Source of the DNA: Megaustenia siamemsis
Taxonomy: Eukaryota; Mollusca; Gastropoda; Stylommatophora; Ariophantidae
Assembly (NCBI GenBank): GCA_032433765.1
Contig: JAVIAB010000008.1
Location: 39,208,179 to 39,272,178, forward strand
Direction: 5' to 3'
Length of the DNA: 64,000 nucleotides
In this document: positions 11,715 to 23,306 of the stretch, piece by piece
How the letters are laid out: each line of letters starts with the position of its first letter
Numbering within the stretch: position 1 is the first letter of the stretch
Notes under the pieces: generated by a model
What the model saw: the letters and a program-made list of their open reading frames with translations, nothing else
The model's database searches: none
Told to the model about the DNA's origin: nothing
Made by a program: the position numbers and the translations under genes

Positions 11715-12965
11715 ATGTAGTAGTATAAAAGAGTAAGTGAGTATCTTTAATATTATAATAGAGTTAGTGAGTATTTTATTATTATAATAGAGTTAGTGAG
11801 TGTCTTTATTATTATAATAGAGTTAGTGAGTATTTTTATTATTGTAATAGAGTTAGTGAGCATCTTTATTATAATAATATAGAGTTGGTGAGTATCTTTA
11901 TTATTATAATAGAGTTAGTGAGCATCTTTATTATAATAATATAGAGTTGGTGAGTATCTTTATTATTATAATAGAGTTAGTGAGCATCTTTATTATAATA
12001 ATATAGAGTTGGTGAGTATCTTTGATATTATAATAGAGTTAGTGAGCATCTTTATTATAATAATATAGAGTTAGTGAGTATCTTTAATACTATAATAGAG
12101 TTAGTGAGCATCTTTATTATAATAATATAAAGTTAGAGAGTATCTTTATTATAATAATATAGAGTTAGTGAGTATCTTTATAATAATAATATAGAGTTAG
12201 TGAGTATCTTTATTACTCTAATAGAGTTAGTGCGTATCTTTATTATAATAGAGTTAGTGAGTATCTTTAATATTATAATAGAGTTAGTGCGTATCTTTAT
12301 TATTATAATAGAGTTAGTGAGTATCTTTAATATTATAATAGAGTTAGTGCGTATCTTTATTATTATAATAGAGTTAGTGAGTATCTTTAATACTATAATA
12401 GAGTTAGCGAGTATCTTTATTATAATAATATAGAGTCAGTGAGTATCTTTATAATAATAATATAGAGTTAGTGAGTATCTTTATTACTCTAATAGAGTTA
12501 GTGCGCATCTTTATTATTATAATAGAGTTAGTGCGTATCTTTATTATTATAATAGAGTTAGTGAGTATCTTTATTACTCTAATAGAGTTAGTGAGTATCT
12601 TTATTATTATAATAGAGTTAGTGAGTATTTGCATTATTATAATAGAGTTAGTGAGTATTTGTATTATTATAATAGAGTTAGTGAGTATCTTAATTACTCT
12701 AATAGAATAAGTGAGTATCTTTATTATTATAATATAGTTAGTGAGTATTTGTATAATTATAATAGAGTTAGTGAGTATTTGTATTATTATAATAGAGTTA
12801 GTGAGTATTTGTATTATTATAATATAGTTAGTGAGTATTTGTATTATTATAATAGAGTTAGTGAGTATTTGTATTATTATAATAGAGTTAGTGAGTATCT
12901 TTCTTTATTACTCTAACAGAGTTAATGAGTATCTGTACTATCATAATAGAGTTAGTAAACGCCTG
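11715..12965. repeat. 30-bp minisatellite, ~41 copies
   Basis: Units contain GAGTTAGTGAGTATCTTTAT and ATTATAATA. Some units are 31-32 bp with TAATAATATA. Alternating GTGAGCATC / GGTGAGTATC pairs at 11870-12060 indicate a two-unit higher-order repeat. The right edge decays gradually into the older array in which two LINEs are inserted. Confidence 0.95.
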
Positions 12966-13037
12966 GAGTTGTCTAACAGAGCGAAATAATACCTTTAGTT
13001 GAACAACATAATTAGTGAACAACGGTAGTAGTTGAAT

Positions 13038-13756
13038 CTCTTTCTTCTACTTTTCCCTTTTCACTGATACCTAAAAGGTGTCGTGGTTTATATCATTTGT
13101 TGTTCTTGAGCTGCTCGAACTGTCTGAATTAGTGATTTTACCTTTGTTGTTACATGTCTCTGTCACTGCATCTCTGTCATCCTCTTCTGGGTCTTCTTCT
13201 TGGTTTTTTCCATGCATTCTCGAGAAGAACGCCCTTGATGGTGATTGGTGAGGATTCATTCTGACCAGGTGGCCAAACCATTTAAGTTGTTGTTCTATAT
13301 ATTCTTGGCAGGGTTTTGTTCCTACCATTTTTCTTATGGTTTCGTTTGGTATTCTATCTCTTCTTGTGTTGTTTGTTACTTTTCTCATGCATCGCATCTC
13401 ACATGTATTGATCTTTCTTAATTGTGATTTGGAAAGGGTCCATGTTTGACTTTCATAGCACAAAGTTGGTATGAAAATGCTATTTATCATTTGTTGTTTA
13501 GCTGGCATAGAAATGTTTGGATGTCTTAGCAATGGTGAAAGCTGGTATGTAACAGCATTTGCTTTTTGTATTCTCATGTCAATTTCTCTGTCTAGTTTTC
13601 CATCTTCTGTGTACATTGTGCCCAAATACTTTAATTCTCCTACTTGTTTTATTTTTTTTATCTTTGATCTTAATGTTTAATGGGTGTCTTAATTTGCTTA
13701 TTCTCATAGCCTCTGTTTTTGCTGTGTTAATTTTTATACTGTAATTTGTGCAGCTT
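13038..13756 (-). mobile_element. E-like LINE, 5'-truncated, with TSD
   Basis: Flanked by a perfect 12-bp TSD, TAGTAGTTGAAT, at 13026-13037 and 13757-13768. Minus-strand coding runs from KINTAKTEAMR through MGTMYTEDGKL, AVTYQLSPLLRHPN, IFIPTLCYESQTWTLSKSQ, EMRCMRKVTNNTRRDRI to QQLKWFGHLVRM. It is the post-RT region of ORF2 and parallels the family E copy at 14226 (QLSPLLSNKE, TLCYQCQTWTLDA). About 185 codons from 13625 are open. It inserted into an old tandem array, splitting it. Confidence 0.88.
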
Positions 13757-14225
13757 TAGTAGTTGAATAGATAATAATAAATACTTATAGCAAATAACAG
13801 AGTTCCTGAAACCTTTGGCAGTATTTTAGGTTAACTGTTCACCTTTACTAGTATTATGGAGCTAATAAACAAATTATAAATTTACCCAAAACCTTAGGTA
13901 GTCTACTAATTGTTTTGTAGAACTAGTGAACACCTTTAGCAGGCACAACTTTTGTTTTATAGAACTATTGAAAACTTTTGGTAACCCGATGTTTGTTTCA
14001 TAGAAATAGTTAACTTTTTTAGCAGGCAAAAAAATTGTTTAGTAGAACTAGCGAACACCTTCAATAGTTCAATAATTGTTTACTAGAACTAGAGGACACC
14101 TTCAATAGTTCAATAATTGTTTACTAGAACTAGAGGACGCCTTCAATAGTTCAATAATTGTTTACTAGAACTAGAGGACACCTTCAATAGTTCAATAATT
14201 GTTTAGTAGAACTAGTGAACACCTT

Positions 14226-15177
14226 CTTCTTCTTCTTCTTTCCTCCTCATCTGCCTTTCAGCGTCGAGGGGAGATATAATTTGCGGTCTTTTGCTCTTAT
14301 GTTCGCCTCTGCTGCTGTTATGTTTCCTAGTGCTTCTAATATTCCATCGATCCATCTTTTTCGTGGTCGACCCTTGGGTCTGTTGTTCTCACAACGTTTG
14401 TTGAAGGCTCGTTGTGTTGTGTTTTGTTCTTTCTGCCTTGTCACGTGGCCGAACCATTTTATCTGTTGTTTCCTTATATATTCTATGGCTGGGGCTATTC
14501 CTAGCTTTTTTCTCAGTTCTACATTTCTGATCTTATCTCTCAGACTGTTTCCTGTCATTCGTCTAACACATTTCATCTCTGTAGAGGTTATTTTTCTTAT
14601 TGTTCTTGCATCTAGAGTCCAGGTCTGGCATTGGTAGCACAACGTTGGAATGAAGATTGTATTGTATAGTGCTCGTTTTGCCTCCAGAGTTATTTCCTTG
14701 TTGGACAATAGTGGTGATAACTGTCCGATGATTTGACAAGCTTTGTTGCATCTTGATTCTATCTCTGATGTTTGGGAATTGTCGTTTGTCATTAGACTTC
14801 CTAGGTATTTGAATTCCTCTACTTGTTTTAGTTGTCTGCCTTCTATAGTTATGTTGATGTTCTGTTTATTTTTGGCGACATTCATGACTTCTGTTTTGTT
14901 GATGTTGATTTTCATGTTGTATTTTGTTCCTAAGATGTTGAGTTTGTTTAAGTGTTCTTGTAGGTCTTCTATTGTTTCATGTATTAGTGCCTGGTCGTCT
15001 GCAAATAGAAGCTCGTTGATCTCCTCTGTCTCTGATGGGTTGGCTAGCTTGCATATATGGTCCATGTATGTAATAAACAGTAGGGGGGATAGTACGCACC
15101 CCTGTCTTACACCTGATCTAACTTCGAAGTGGTCTGTGTAGCCTGTTGCTGTTCTGACCCTGCAGCTGCTGTTGGCG
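14226..15177 (-). mobile_element. LINE family E inserted in the tandem array
   Basis: A 952-bp 5'-truncated LINE with a (GAA)n tail at its left (3') end. It is bounded by GAACACCTT on both sides (14217-14225 and 15178-15186). This is consistent with a 9-bp TSD, although the target repeat itself carries that word, so the duplication could be partly coincidental. Other copies: 20045, 21950, 44136. Confidence 0.88.
14247..15177 (-). pseudogene. LINE E reverse transcriptase, 3' half
   Basis: Open from the truncation point to the end. Order: RTATGYTDHFEVR; motif B SGVRQGCVLSPLLF; motif C ELLFADDQALI; motif D YNMKININKTEVMN; FKYLGSLMTND; the post-RT segment IFIPTLCYQCQTWT; CVRRMTGNSLRDKIR; QIKWFGHVTRQ; the basic motif RPKGRPRKRWIDGILEAL; and the end at LYLPSTLKGR. 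Motif A and everything upstream are missing through truncation. FADD is intact. About 310 codons have no stop, so the copy is fairly young. It needs a full-length relative to move and cannot act itself. Confidence 0.88.
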
Positions 15178-15320
15178 GAACACCTTTAGTAATTCAACAA
15201 AAAGCTCAAAAAATATTTATTAGAACTAGTGAACACCTTCAGTAGCTCAATAATTGTTTAGTTTAAGTAGTGAACACATTTAGTAGACAAACAAAGCTCG
15301 TGAACCTCACCAGTAGCTCC

Positions 15321-15840
15321 GTTTACATAATACGCAAATTTAATGGTGTAAAAGTGCATTTTCTGAATCTAGTTGGTTGAGATCGTCAATATCTCCAAAT
15401 AATTTGTGAAGCTAGGAAACACCCTTTGCAATGAAGTACAGATAATAAAACTTTTAGCAGTTAGCTGACTCTTATAAAGGGCCCTTATCAGCCAACTGAA
15501 ACATTGCTACTGCCTTTTTAGGTCAGGTACGATTGTAAAACCAGGACCAGAACAATGACAGTTATCTCCCACTATCAATAGGCGTGTTAAACAGGTACCT
15601 ATTTCTGGAAGAGCGATTACAAACGATAACATTTTATCAAAATATTAGTAACCGACTCATAATATGATAAGAAAACAACTGTAACACAACATTGATTAGA
15701 AAAATAGAGAGAATTGCAACTGCTATAGTGCGATTTGTTTCTTGTATTATTATCATTAAGTAAATGTAAAATATTCGAGATAACAATAATGATGGCTATT
15801 CATTGACTTAACTTTCGCTAGCGTAAAATGAATCTAATAA
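15321..15840. other. AT-rich sequence, nothing recognised
   Basis: No gene-like ORF or clear repeat. Three degenerate ~25-bp TTCTTCAC.ATGCTTTA-type units follow at 15870-15945. Confidence 0.4.
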
Positions 15841-16045
15841 TACCCTGAGACGCTGTTTGCCAATGTGGGGTATTTTAATTCTTCACTATGCTATATTAGT
15901 TCTTCACGATGCTTTACTAGTTCTTCCCGAATCCCTCAAATTGATTTTGAAAATCGTTAACATGTTAAGAATGTTCACTCTTACGTTGTTATTCGTTACA
16001 GCTGCCCACTTAGTATTAACATTATTTATGTGGTACCGGGTTTAT

Positions 16046-17785
16046 GTTACTTCCAATGCTGCAGGACCATATTTATATTACTTCCAATACTGTAGGACCA
16101 CATTTCTATTACTTCCAATGCTGCAGGACCACATTTATATTACTTCCAATACTGTAGGACCACATTTCTATTACTTCCAATGCTGCAGGACCATATTTCT
16201 ATTACTTCCAATACTGCAGGACCACATTTCTATTACTTCCAATACTGCAGGACCACATTTCTATAACTCTTAATTATGTAGGACCACATTTCTATAACTC
16301 CTAATGATGTAGGACCACATTTCTATAACTCTTAATGATGTAGGACCACATTTATATTACTTCTAATGAAGTAGGACCACATTTCTATTACTTCCAATAC
16401 TGCAGGACCACATTTCTATTACTTCCAATACTGCAGGACCACATTTCTATAACTCCTACTGTTGTAGGACCACATTTCTGTAACTCTTAATGATGTAGGA
16501 CCACATTTCTATTACTTCTAATAAAGTAGGACCACATTTCTATTACTTCTAATGAAGTAGGACCACATTTCTATTACTTCAAATGATGCAGGTCCACATT
16601 TTTATTACTCCTAATGATGTAGAACCACATTTCTATTACTTCTAATGATGTACAACCACATTTCTATTACTTCTAATGATGTAGGACCACATTTCTATTA
16701 CTTCTAATGATGAAGAACCACATTTCTATTACTTCTAATGATGAAGAACCACATTTCTATTACTTCTAATGATGTACAACCACATTTCTATTACTTCTAA
16801 TGATGAAGAACCACATTTCTATTACTTCTAATGATGTACAACCAAATTTCTATTACTTCTAATGATGAAGAACCACATTTCTATTACTTCTAATGATGTA
16901 GAACCACATTTCTATTACTTCTAATGATGTAGAACCACATTTCTATTACTTCTAATGATGTAGAACCACATTTCTATTACTTCTAATGATGTAGAACCAC
17001 ATTTCTATTACTTCTAATGATGTACAACCACATTTCTATTACTTCTAATGATGAAGAACCACATTTCTATTACTTCTAATGATGAAGAACCACATTTCTA
17101 TTACTTCTAATGATGAAGAACCACATTTCTATTACTTCTAATGATGTACAACCACATTTCTATTACTTCTTGTGATGTACAACCACATTTCTATTACTTC
17201 TAATGATGTACAACCACATTTCTATTACTTCTAATGATGTACAACCACATTTCTATTACTTCTAATGATGTACAACCACATTTCTATTACTTCTAATGAT
17301 GAAGAACCACATTTCTATTACTTCTTGTGATGTAGAACCACATTTCTATTACTTCTTGTGATGTACAACCACATTTCTATTACTTCTTGTGATGTACAAC
17401 CACATTTCTATTACTTCTTGTGATGTACAACCACATTTATATTACTTCTAATGATGAAGAACCACATTTCTATTACTTCTAATGATGAAGAACCACATTT
17501 CTATTACTTCTAATGATGTACAACCACATTTATATTACTTCTTGTGATGTACAACCACATTTCTATTACTTCTTGTGATGTACAACCACATTTCTATTAC
17601 TTCTAATGATGAACAACCACATTTCTATTACTTCTAATGATGTACAACCACATTTCTATTACTTCTAATGATGTACAACCACATTTCTATTACTTCTAAT
17701 GATGTACAACCACATTTATATTACTTCTAATGATGTACAACCACATTTATATTACTTCTAATGATGTACAACCACATTTATGTTG
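16046..17785. repeat. 31-bp minisatellite, ~56 copies
   Basis: Units consist of ATTTCTATTACTTCTAATGA followed by TGTACAACCAC. Left-hand units have CCAATACTGCAGGA and right-hand units TGATGTACAA, so there is a composition gradient. It joins the 39-bp array at 17790 with no unique spacer. Confidence 0.96.
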
Positions 17786-19135
17786 TCACTGTCACTGATG
17801 CCCCAACGACTCCAGGGTTGACTAAATCTGTCACTGGGGCACCAGCGACTCCAGGGTTGACTAAATCTGTCATTGGGGCACCAGCGACTCCAGGGTTGAC
17901 TAAATCTGTCACTGGGGCACCAGCGACTCCAGGGTTGACTAAATCTGTCACTGGGGCACCAGCGACTCCAGGGTTAACTAAATCTGTCACTGGGGCACCA
18001 GCGACTCCAGGGTTAACTAAATCTGTCACTGGGGCACCAGCGACTCCAGGGTTGACTAAATCTGTCACTGGGGCACCAGCGACTCCAGGGTTGACTAAAT
18101 CTGTCATTGGGGCACCAGCGACTCCAGGGTTGACTAAATCTGTCACTGGGGCACCAGCGACTCCAGGGTTGACTAAATCTGTCATTGGGGCACCAACGAC
18201 TCCAGGGTTGACTAAATCTGTCATTGGGGCACCAGCGACTCCAGGGTTGACTAAATCTGTCATTGGGGCACCAGCGACTCCAGGGTTGACTAAATCTGTC
18301 ATTGGGGCACCAGCGACTCCAGGGTTGACTAAATCTGTCATTGGGGCACCAGCGACTCCAGGGTTAACTAAATCTGTCATTGGGGCACCAACGACTCCAG
18401 GGTTGACTAATTATGTCATTGGGGCAACAGCGACTCCAGGGTTGACTAATTATGTCATTGGGGCACCAGCGACTCCAGGGTTGACTAAATCTGTCATTGG
18501 GGCACCAGCGACTCCAGGGTTGACTAAATCTGTCACTGGGGCACCAGCGACTCCAGGGTTGACTAAATCTGTCACTGGGTCACCAGCGACTCCAGGGTTG
18601 ACTAATTATGTCATTGGGGCACCAGCGACTCCAGGGTTGACTAATTATGTCATTGGGGCACCAGCGACTCCAGGGTTGACTAAATCTGTCACTGGGGCAC
18701 CAGCGACTCCAGGGTTGACTAAATCTGTCATTGGGGCACCAGCGACTCCAGGGTTGACTAAATCTGTCATTGGGGCACCAGCGACTCCAGGGTTGACTAA
18801 ATCTGTCATTGGGGCACCAGCGACTCCAGGGTTGACTAAATCTGTCATTGGGGCACCAGCGACTCCAGGGTTGACTAAATCTGTCACTGGGGCACCAGCG
18901 ACTCCAGGGTTAACTAAATCTGTCATTGGGGCACCAGCGACTCCAGGGTTGACTAAATCTGTCACTGGGGCACCAGCGACTCCAGGGTTAACTAAATCTG
19001 TCATTGGGGCACCAGCGACTCCAGGGTTAACTAAATCTGTCATTGGGGCACCAGCGACTCCAGGGTTGACTAAATCTGTCACTGGGGCACCAGCGACTCC
19101 AGGGTTGACTAATTATGTCAGTGGTGCCTCAACGA
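17786..19135. repeat. 39-bp minisatellite, ~34 copies, open in several frames
   Basis: Units run GGGTTGACTAAATCTGTCAC then TGGGGCACCAGCGACTCCA, i.e. 13 codons reading TKSVTGAPATPGL. The plus-strand ORF spans 465 codons and minus-strand ORFs of 200 and 145 codons also exist. The apparent start MMYNHIYVVTV is encoded by the last unit of the neighbouring 31-bp array. Variants include amino-acid changes (T/I, KS/NY, A/T) about as freely as silent ones. I therefore call it non-coding. A low-complexity secreted or cell-surface repeat protein is conceivable, but no signal peptide, splice context or codon constraint supports it. Confidence 0.9.
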
Positions 19136-19282
19136 TCCAGTTTTGTTGCATTAGGTAGGAAAGATATTTTTAAAAGCCAGAACTAAATGAAGATAATAAA
19201 GGAAGAACAACAATCTATTAAGCAGCTCAGCAAAATTAATTACAAAGGTAAATAAAAAAATGCAGGTGGATCTACAATGTAG

Positions 19283-19668
19283 TTAACACTAACAGAATAT
19301 ACACAGCATATCTATCTCCTGCCAGCTAACACTAACAGAATATACACAGCCTATCTATCTCCTGCCAGCTAACACTAACAGAATATACACAGCCTATCTA
19401 TCTCCTGCCAGCTAACACTAACAGAATATACACAGCCTATCTATCTCCTGCCAGCTAACACTAACAGAATATACACAGCATATCTATCTCCTGCCAGCTA
19501 ACACTAACAGAATATACACAGCATATCTATCTCCTGCCAGCTAACACTAACAGAATATACACAGCCTATCTATCTCCTGCTAGTTAACACTAACAGAATA
19601 TACATAGCCTATCTATCTCCTGCCAGTTAACACTAACAGAATGTACACAGCCTATCTATCTCCTGCTA
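19283..19668. repeat. 43-bp minisatellite, ~9 copies
   Basis: Units CTAACACTAACAGAATATAC + ACAGCCTATCTATCTCCTGC + CAG. CCTATC/CATATC and CCAG/CTAG are the main variants. Confidence 0.96.
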
Positions 19669-20044
19669 AAATAAAGCGCTAAACGTATCACCAAAAATAA
19701 AAAATAAAAACCCGGCAATGATGGCGGAAGTAAATTGTTAGTTGTATCCGTTACAGAAACAGCAATACACTTGTTATAGCTAACAATGCACGTATCAAAT
19801 TACTGTGTTTTTTTTTTTTTTTTGGTAAAACAGACAACTTGTGCTGACTTTATTCGCTGGGGGTGCATTTCAACGTACAAAAACATACCTTGAAGTTGAC
19901 ACTGAAATCTATTTTAAAAAACTAGTTCCTGCACAAAAGTATTAGTTTCACTGCTTAATATAAATGAACTCATAAATAAAAATGTGTTAGTTCATGTTTA
20001 ATGTGTTTTACATTTAAAGAACAATAAGATAAATAATCACCACC
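19669..20044. other. Unique AT-rich sequence
   Basis: Contains a T14 run at about 19809. Nothing else recognised. Confidence 0.4.
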
Positions 20045-20405
20045 GAAATGAAATGCGTTAGGCGCATGACAGGAAATACCTGAGAGATAAGATTAGAAGT
20101 GAAGAGCTGAGAAAACAGCTAGGATTAATTCCCGCCATTGAATAGAACACATACAGAAATAACTGACAAAATGGTTAGGCCACGGGATAAGACATAAAGC
20201 ACATATACAACACGAGAGGTCTTCTATAAACGTTGCAAGAACACCAGGCCCAACGGCCGACCATGATAAAGAAGGCTTGACAGAATACTAGAAACACCAG
20301 GCCCACCGGTCGACCATGATAAAGAAGGATTGATAGAATACTAGAAACACCAGGCCCAACGGTCGACCATGATAAAGAAGGATTGATAGAATACTAGAAA
20401 TACCA
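20045..20405 (+). mobile_element. LINE family E fragment
   Basis: Matches the post-RT part of family E in plus orientation: GAAATGCGTTAGGCGCATGA (E.KCVRRMTG), then DKIR.EELRKQLG-like coding and a degenerate KWFGHV segment, then the N.RPNGRP region, which has been tandemly amplified (20231-20400). The 3' end of the LINE is missing. Stops are frequent. Confidence 0.75.
20231..20400. repeat. ~53-bp triplication of the LINE GRP-motif segment
   Basis: Three units sharing CACCAGGCCCAACGG, CGACCATGATAAAGAAGG and GATAGAATACTAGAAA. The first unit is continuous with LINE E coding (NTRP.GRP...R.LDRIL), so the array formed inside the LINE. Confidence 0.85.
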
Positions 20406-20915
20406 CCACCTGTAATAGACCGTTTGTTTACAAACTAACACGCTTGTAATAGACCGATTGTTCACAAACTAACACACCTGTAATAGACTGTTTCATCATA
20501 AAGTGACACACCTGTAACTGACCGTTTGTTCACAAACTAACACACCTGTAATAGACTGTTTCTTCATAAAGTGACACACTTGTAATAGACCGTTAGTTCA
20601 CAAACTGACACATTTGTAATAGACCATTAGTTCACAAATTGGCACATTTGTAATAGACCATTAGTTCACAAACTGACACATTTGTAATAGTCCATTAGTT
20701 CACAAACTGACACATTTGTAAAAGACCGTTAGTTCACAAATTTACACACTTATAATAGACCGTTAGTTTACAATCTGATACACTTGTAATAGACCGTTAG
20801 TTCACAAACTGACACATTTGTAATAGACCATTAGTTCACAAATTGACACATTTGTAATGGATCGTTTGTTCACAAACTGACACACTTGGTATGAATCGTT
20901 TATAGCTAACAAACC
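20406..20915. repeat. ~34-bp minisatellite, ~15 copies
   Basis: Units TGTAATAGACCGTTAGTTCA + CAAACTGACACATT. It begins exactly where the LINE E fragment stops. Confidence 0.94.
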
Positions 20916-21157
20916 ACACATAAGTTATTAACCTCAACACTATGCGGAACGATTTCTACCTAGCTTGTATTTTAAAAAAATGCTCATTTAAAACTATATG
21001 TTGCGTATCTACCAGTAATCACAGGCAATGTTGAAAAATGATGACAGCAACAAAAATCGACTAATATTTCCAGACTTCTTTCGTTTCATTGATTATGTTT
21101 ACAGCTTGTAACGTAATCTTGAATACTTCTGTTGTGATGTAGATTGCTTGTTTTTAT

Positions 21158-21480
21158 AATGCCATGAAATGCTTCTTAAATGTAGTGTGACACATTTTTG
21201 ATGTTGATTGCTCTTTTTAATAGCATGAATTGCTTCTAAACAATCAAACGCAATGAAAATAACATGGTGTGTGACACATTTTGACGTAGATTGCTCGTTT
21301 TAATAGCATGAATTACTTCTAAACAATCAAACGCAATGAAAATAACATGGTGTGTGACACATTTTGACGTAGATTGCTCGTTTTAATAGCATGAATTACT
21401 TCTAAACAATCAAACGCAATGAAAATAATATGGTGTTTGACACATTTTGATGTAGACTGCTCGCTTCCATTAAAATGGAT
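21158..21480. repeat. 83-bp tandem repeat, ~4 copies
   Basis: CAATCAAACGCAATG recurs at 21241, 21324 and 21407, giving a period of exactly 83 bp. Central units are nearly identical. Edge units are decayed. Confidence 0.93.
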
Positions 21481-21938
21481 TGATTCTGAACCACCCAATA
21501 CATTGTGAACACCAACACAGCACGTTTTTTTGTGTGTTTACTACTGCACTGTTATTTTAACCCGCATATGAATACCATATACACCTATAAAAAGGCTATA
21601 TTCTTTCTGCAACATATATCAGGTACTCTTTCATCTGACAGCTGCGTGACCTTGTACGGGAATGAAAAAATGTTATAGAACTACTCAAATTAGCGTTCTC
21701 CGAACCAGCTCGGCAACACCTGCTGACATCAGGTATATAGTCGCAATATCGCATGCATAATGTGTGTATCACATGACAATGCTGAATCAACCACATACAA
21801 CTGAATGTACACTGGCCTGCCCTCAATGTTTATGAATGTGTGCGGAGCCAAAATAAAATCTCTCTTTGTTACATTTGTGTCATGGCTTCCGCTTAAATAA
21901 AGCCAATACAGGGGTGTAATAGCTTTGTTTTGTATTCG
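21481..21938. other. Unique sequence; PLE-like remnant at the right end
   Basis: No gene recognised. The last bases, joined across the inserted LINE to 22859 onward, form a degenerate hammerhead-like segment. Confidence 0.35.
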
Positions 21939-21949
21939 CTGATGAAGGT

Positions 21950-22858
21950 CTTCTTTTTTTTTTCCTTCTTCATTTACCTTTCAGGTTGAGGGAGATACAA
22001 AAATGAGGTCTTTTGCTCTTCTGTTGCTCTCTCCTTCTGTTATGTTTCCTAGTATTTGTAATAATCCATCAGTCCATCTGCTTCGTGGATCAGTCCATCT
22101 GCTTCGTGGATCAGTCCACCTGCTTCGTGGATCATTCCATCTGTTTATGGATCAGTCCATCTGCTTCGTGGATCAGTCCATCTGCTTCGTGGATCAGTCC
22201 ATCTGCTTCGTGGATCAGTTCATCTGCTTCGTGGATCAGTCCATCTGCTTCGTGGGGCAGTCCATCTGCTTCGTGGATCAGTCCATCTGCTTCGTGGATC
22301 AGTCCATCTGCTTCGTGGATCAGTCCATCTGCTTCGTGGATCAGTCCATCTGCTTCGTGGGTCAGTCCATCTGCTTCGTGGATCAGTCCATCTGCTTCGT
22401 GAATTAGTCCATCTGCTTCGTGGATCAGTCCATCTGCTTCGTGGATCAGTCCATCTGCTTCGTGGTCGGCACTCCAACCTGGTGTTCCTGCAACGGTTAA
22501 TAAAGGCTCGTTGTGTTGTGTTTTGATCTTTCTATCTTATCACTTGGGTAAACCATTGTATCTGTTGTTTCTTTGTGCATTCTTGGTGGGAATTATTCCA
22601 TGAATTTTTCAGTACTCTATGTCTTGTCTTTTAGGCTGTTTCCTGTCATTCGTCTAACACATTTCATCTCTCGGTAGTGGTTATTTTCCTTATTGTTCTT
22701 GCATCTAAGGTCCAGGTCTGGCATTGGTAACACAACATTGGGATTAAGATTATATTGCAGTGTGCTCGTTTGCCTTTATTTTTATTTCTTTGTGCGCAGT
22801 AACGGTGACAGCTACCCGATGATTTATTAACCAGCATTGATGTATCTAGAGTCCTCTT
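21950..22858 (-). mobile_element. LINE family E with an internal 21-bp array, with TSD
   Basis: Bounded by a perfect 11-bp TSD, CTGATGAAGGT, at 21939-21949 and 22859-22869. The left edge carries the (GAA)/A-rich 3' tail. The rest parallels 14226-15177: the 3' end (CATTTACCTTTCAGGTTGAG), GGCTCGTTGTGTTGTGTTTT, GTTTCCTGTCATTCGTCTAA, and the 5' side with I.G.LSPLL-type coding. Within it the segment coding for GRPRKRW has expanded into a 21-bp minisatellite (22073-22466). Confidence 0.88.
22073..22466. repeat. 21-bp minisatellite grown from LINE E coding, ~19 copies
   Basis: Unit CAGTCCATCTGCTTCGTGGA + T. In the LINE's own frame (minus strand) each unit reads PRSRWTD, a copy of the (G)RPRKRWIDG motif at the same position in 14226-15177. 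LINE sequence continues on both sides. One unit is altered (CATCTGTTTATGG) and some carry GGGCAG, GGGTCA or AATTAG. Confidence 0.93.
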
Positions 22859-22869
22859 CTGATGAAGGT

Positions 22870-23291
22870 GTGATTGCTGAAATGCCGGGAATTGTTATGT
22901 AGTACTGTATCTTAAACACAAGCAGTATAAGCATGTTTAGTTTATAGTTATCAGTGTTATTATCAGAAGGGATGTTGGTTTAACGGAAACACTTTGAAGA
23001 GTTTACGGGAAATCAGCCAAAAGCTGCTAAACAATATACATACACGCTATGGGCTAAAGAAAGTAAGGAAGAGAAGAAGGAAGTAAATACGTGCACAATA
23101 TTTTTAACTTGGCAGAAAAATTAACTTTACACCGAGGTGAAACAGATAATTATCACAAACGAACCTGGTAGGGCAGACACTATGAGGCAGATCCTTAATG
23201 GGGAAAACAATTATTTCCTTCCAGGATAACCTGAAAACTGTGAAGTCAAGGGAATGCAAATACAGGAATGTTAACAATCGGATGCATTTGG
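22870..23291. other. Unique sequence
   Basis: Starts with the right half of a degenerate hammerhead-like segment (GAAATGCCGGGAATTGTT). The remainder is unrecognised. Confidence 0.35.
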
Positions 23292-23306
23292 CTAGAAGGC
23301 GTGTAA

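Larger units (their letters stand above)
13769..15320. repeat. Degenerate ~41-bp tandem array, interrupted by a LINE
   Basis: Words such as TAGAACTAGTGAACACCTT and TTCAATAATTGTTTA recur through 13780-14225 and resume at 15178-15320. The best preserved units (14040-14217) are 41 bp. Left-hand units are strongly decayed. The block 14226-15177 is an inserted family E LINE. Confidence 0.8.

Noticed and set aside
17761..19158. 465-codon ORF as a real repeat protein
   Set aside because: Start codon and N-terminus come from the adjoining 31-bp array, both strands are open, and variants change amino acids freely. Unit length of 39 explains the openness.
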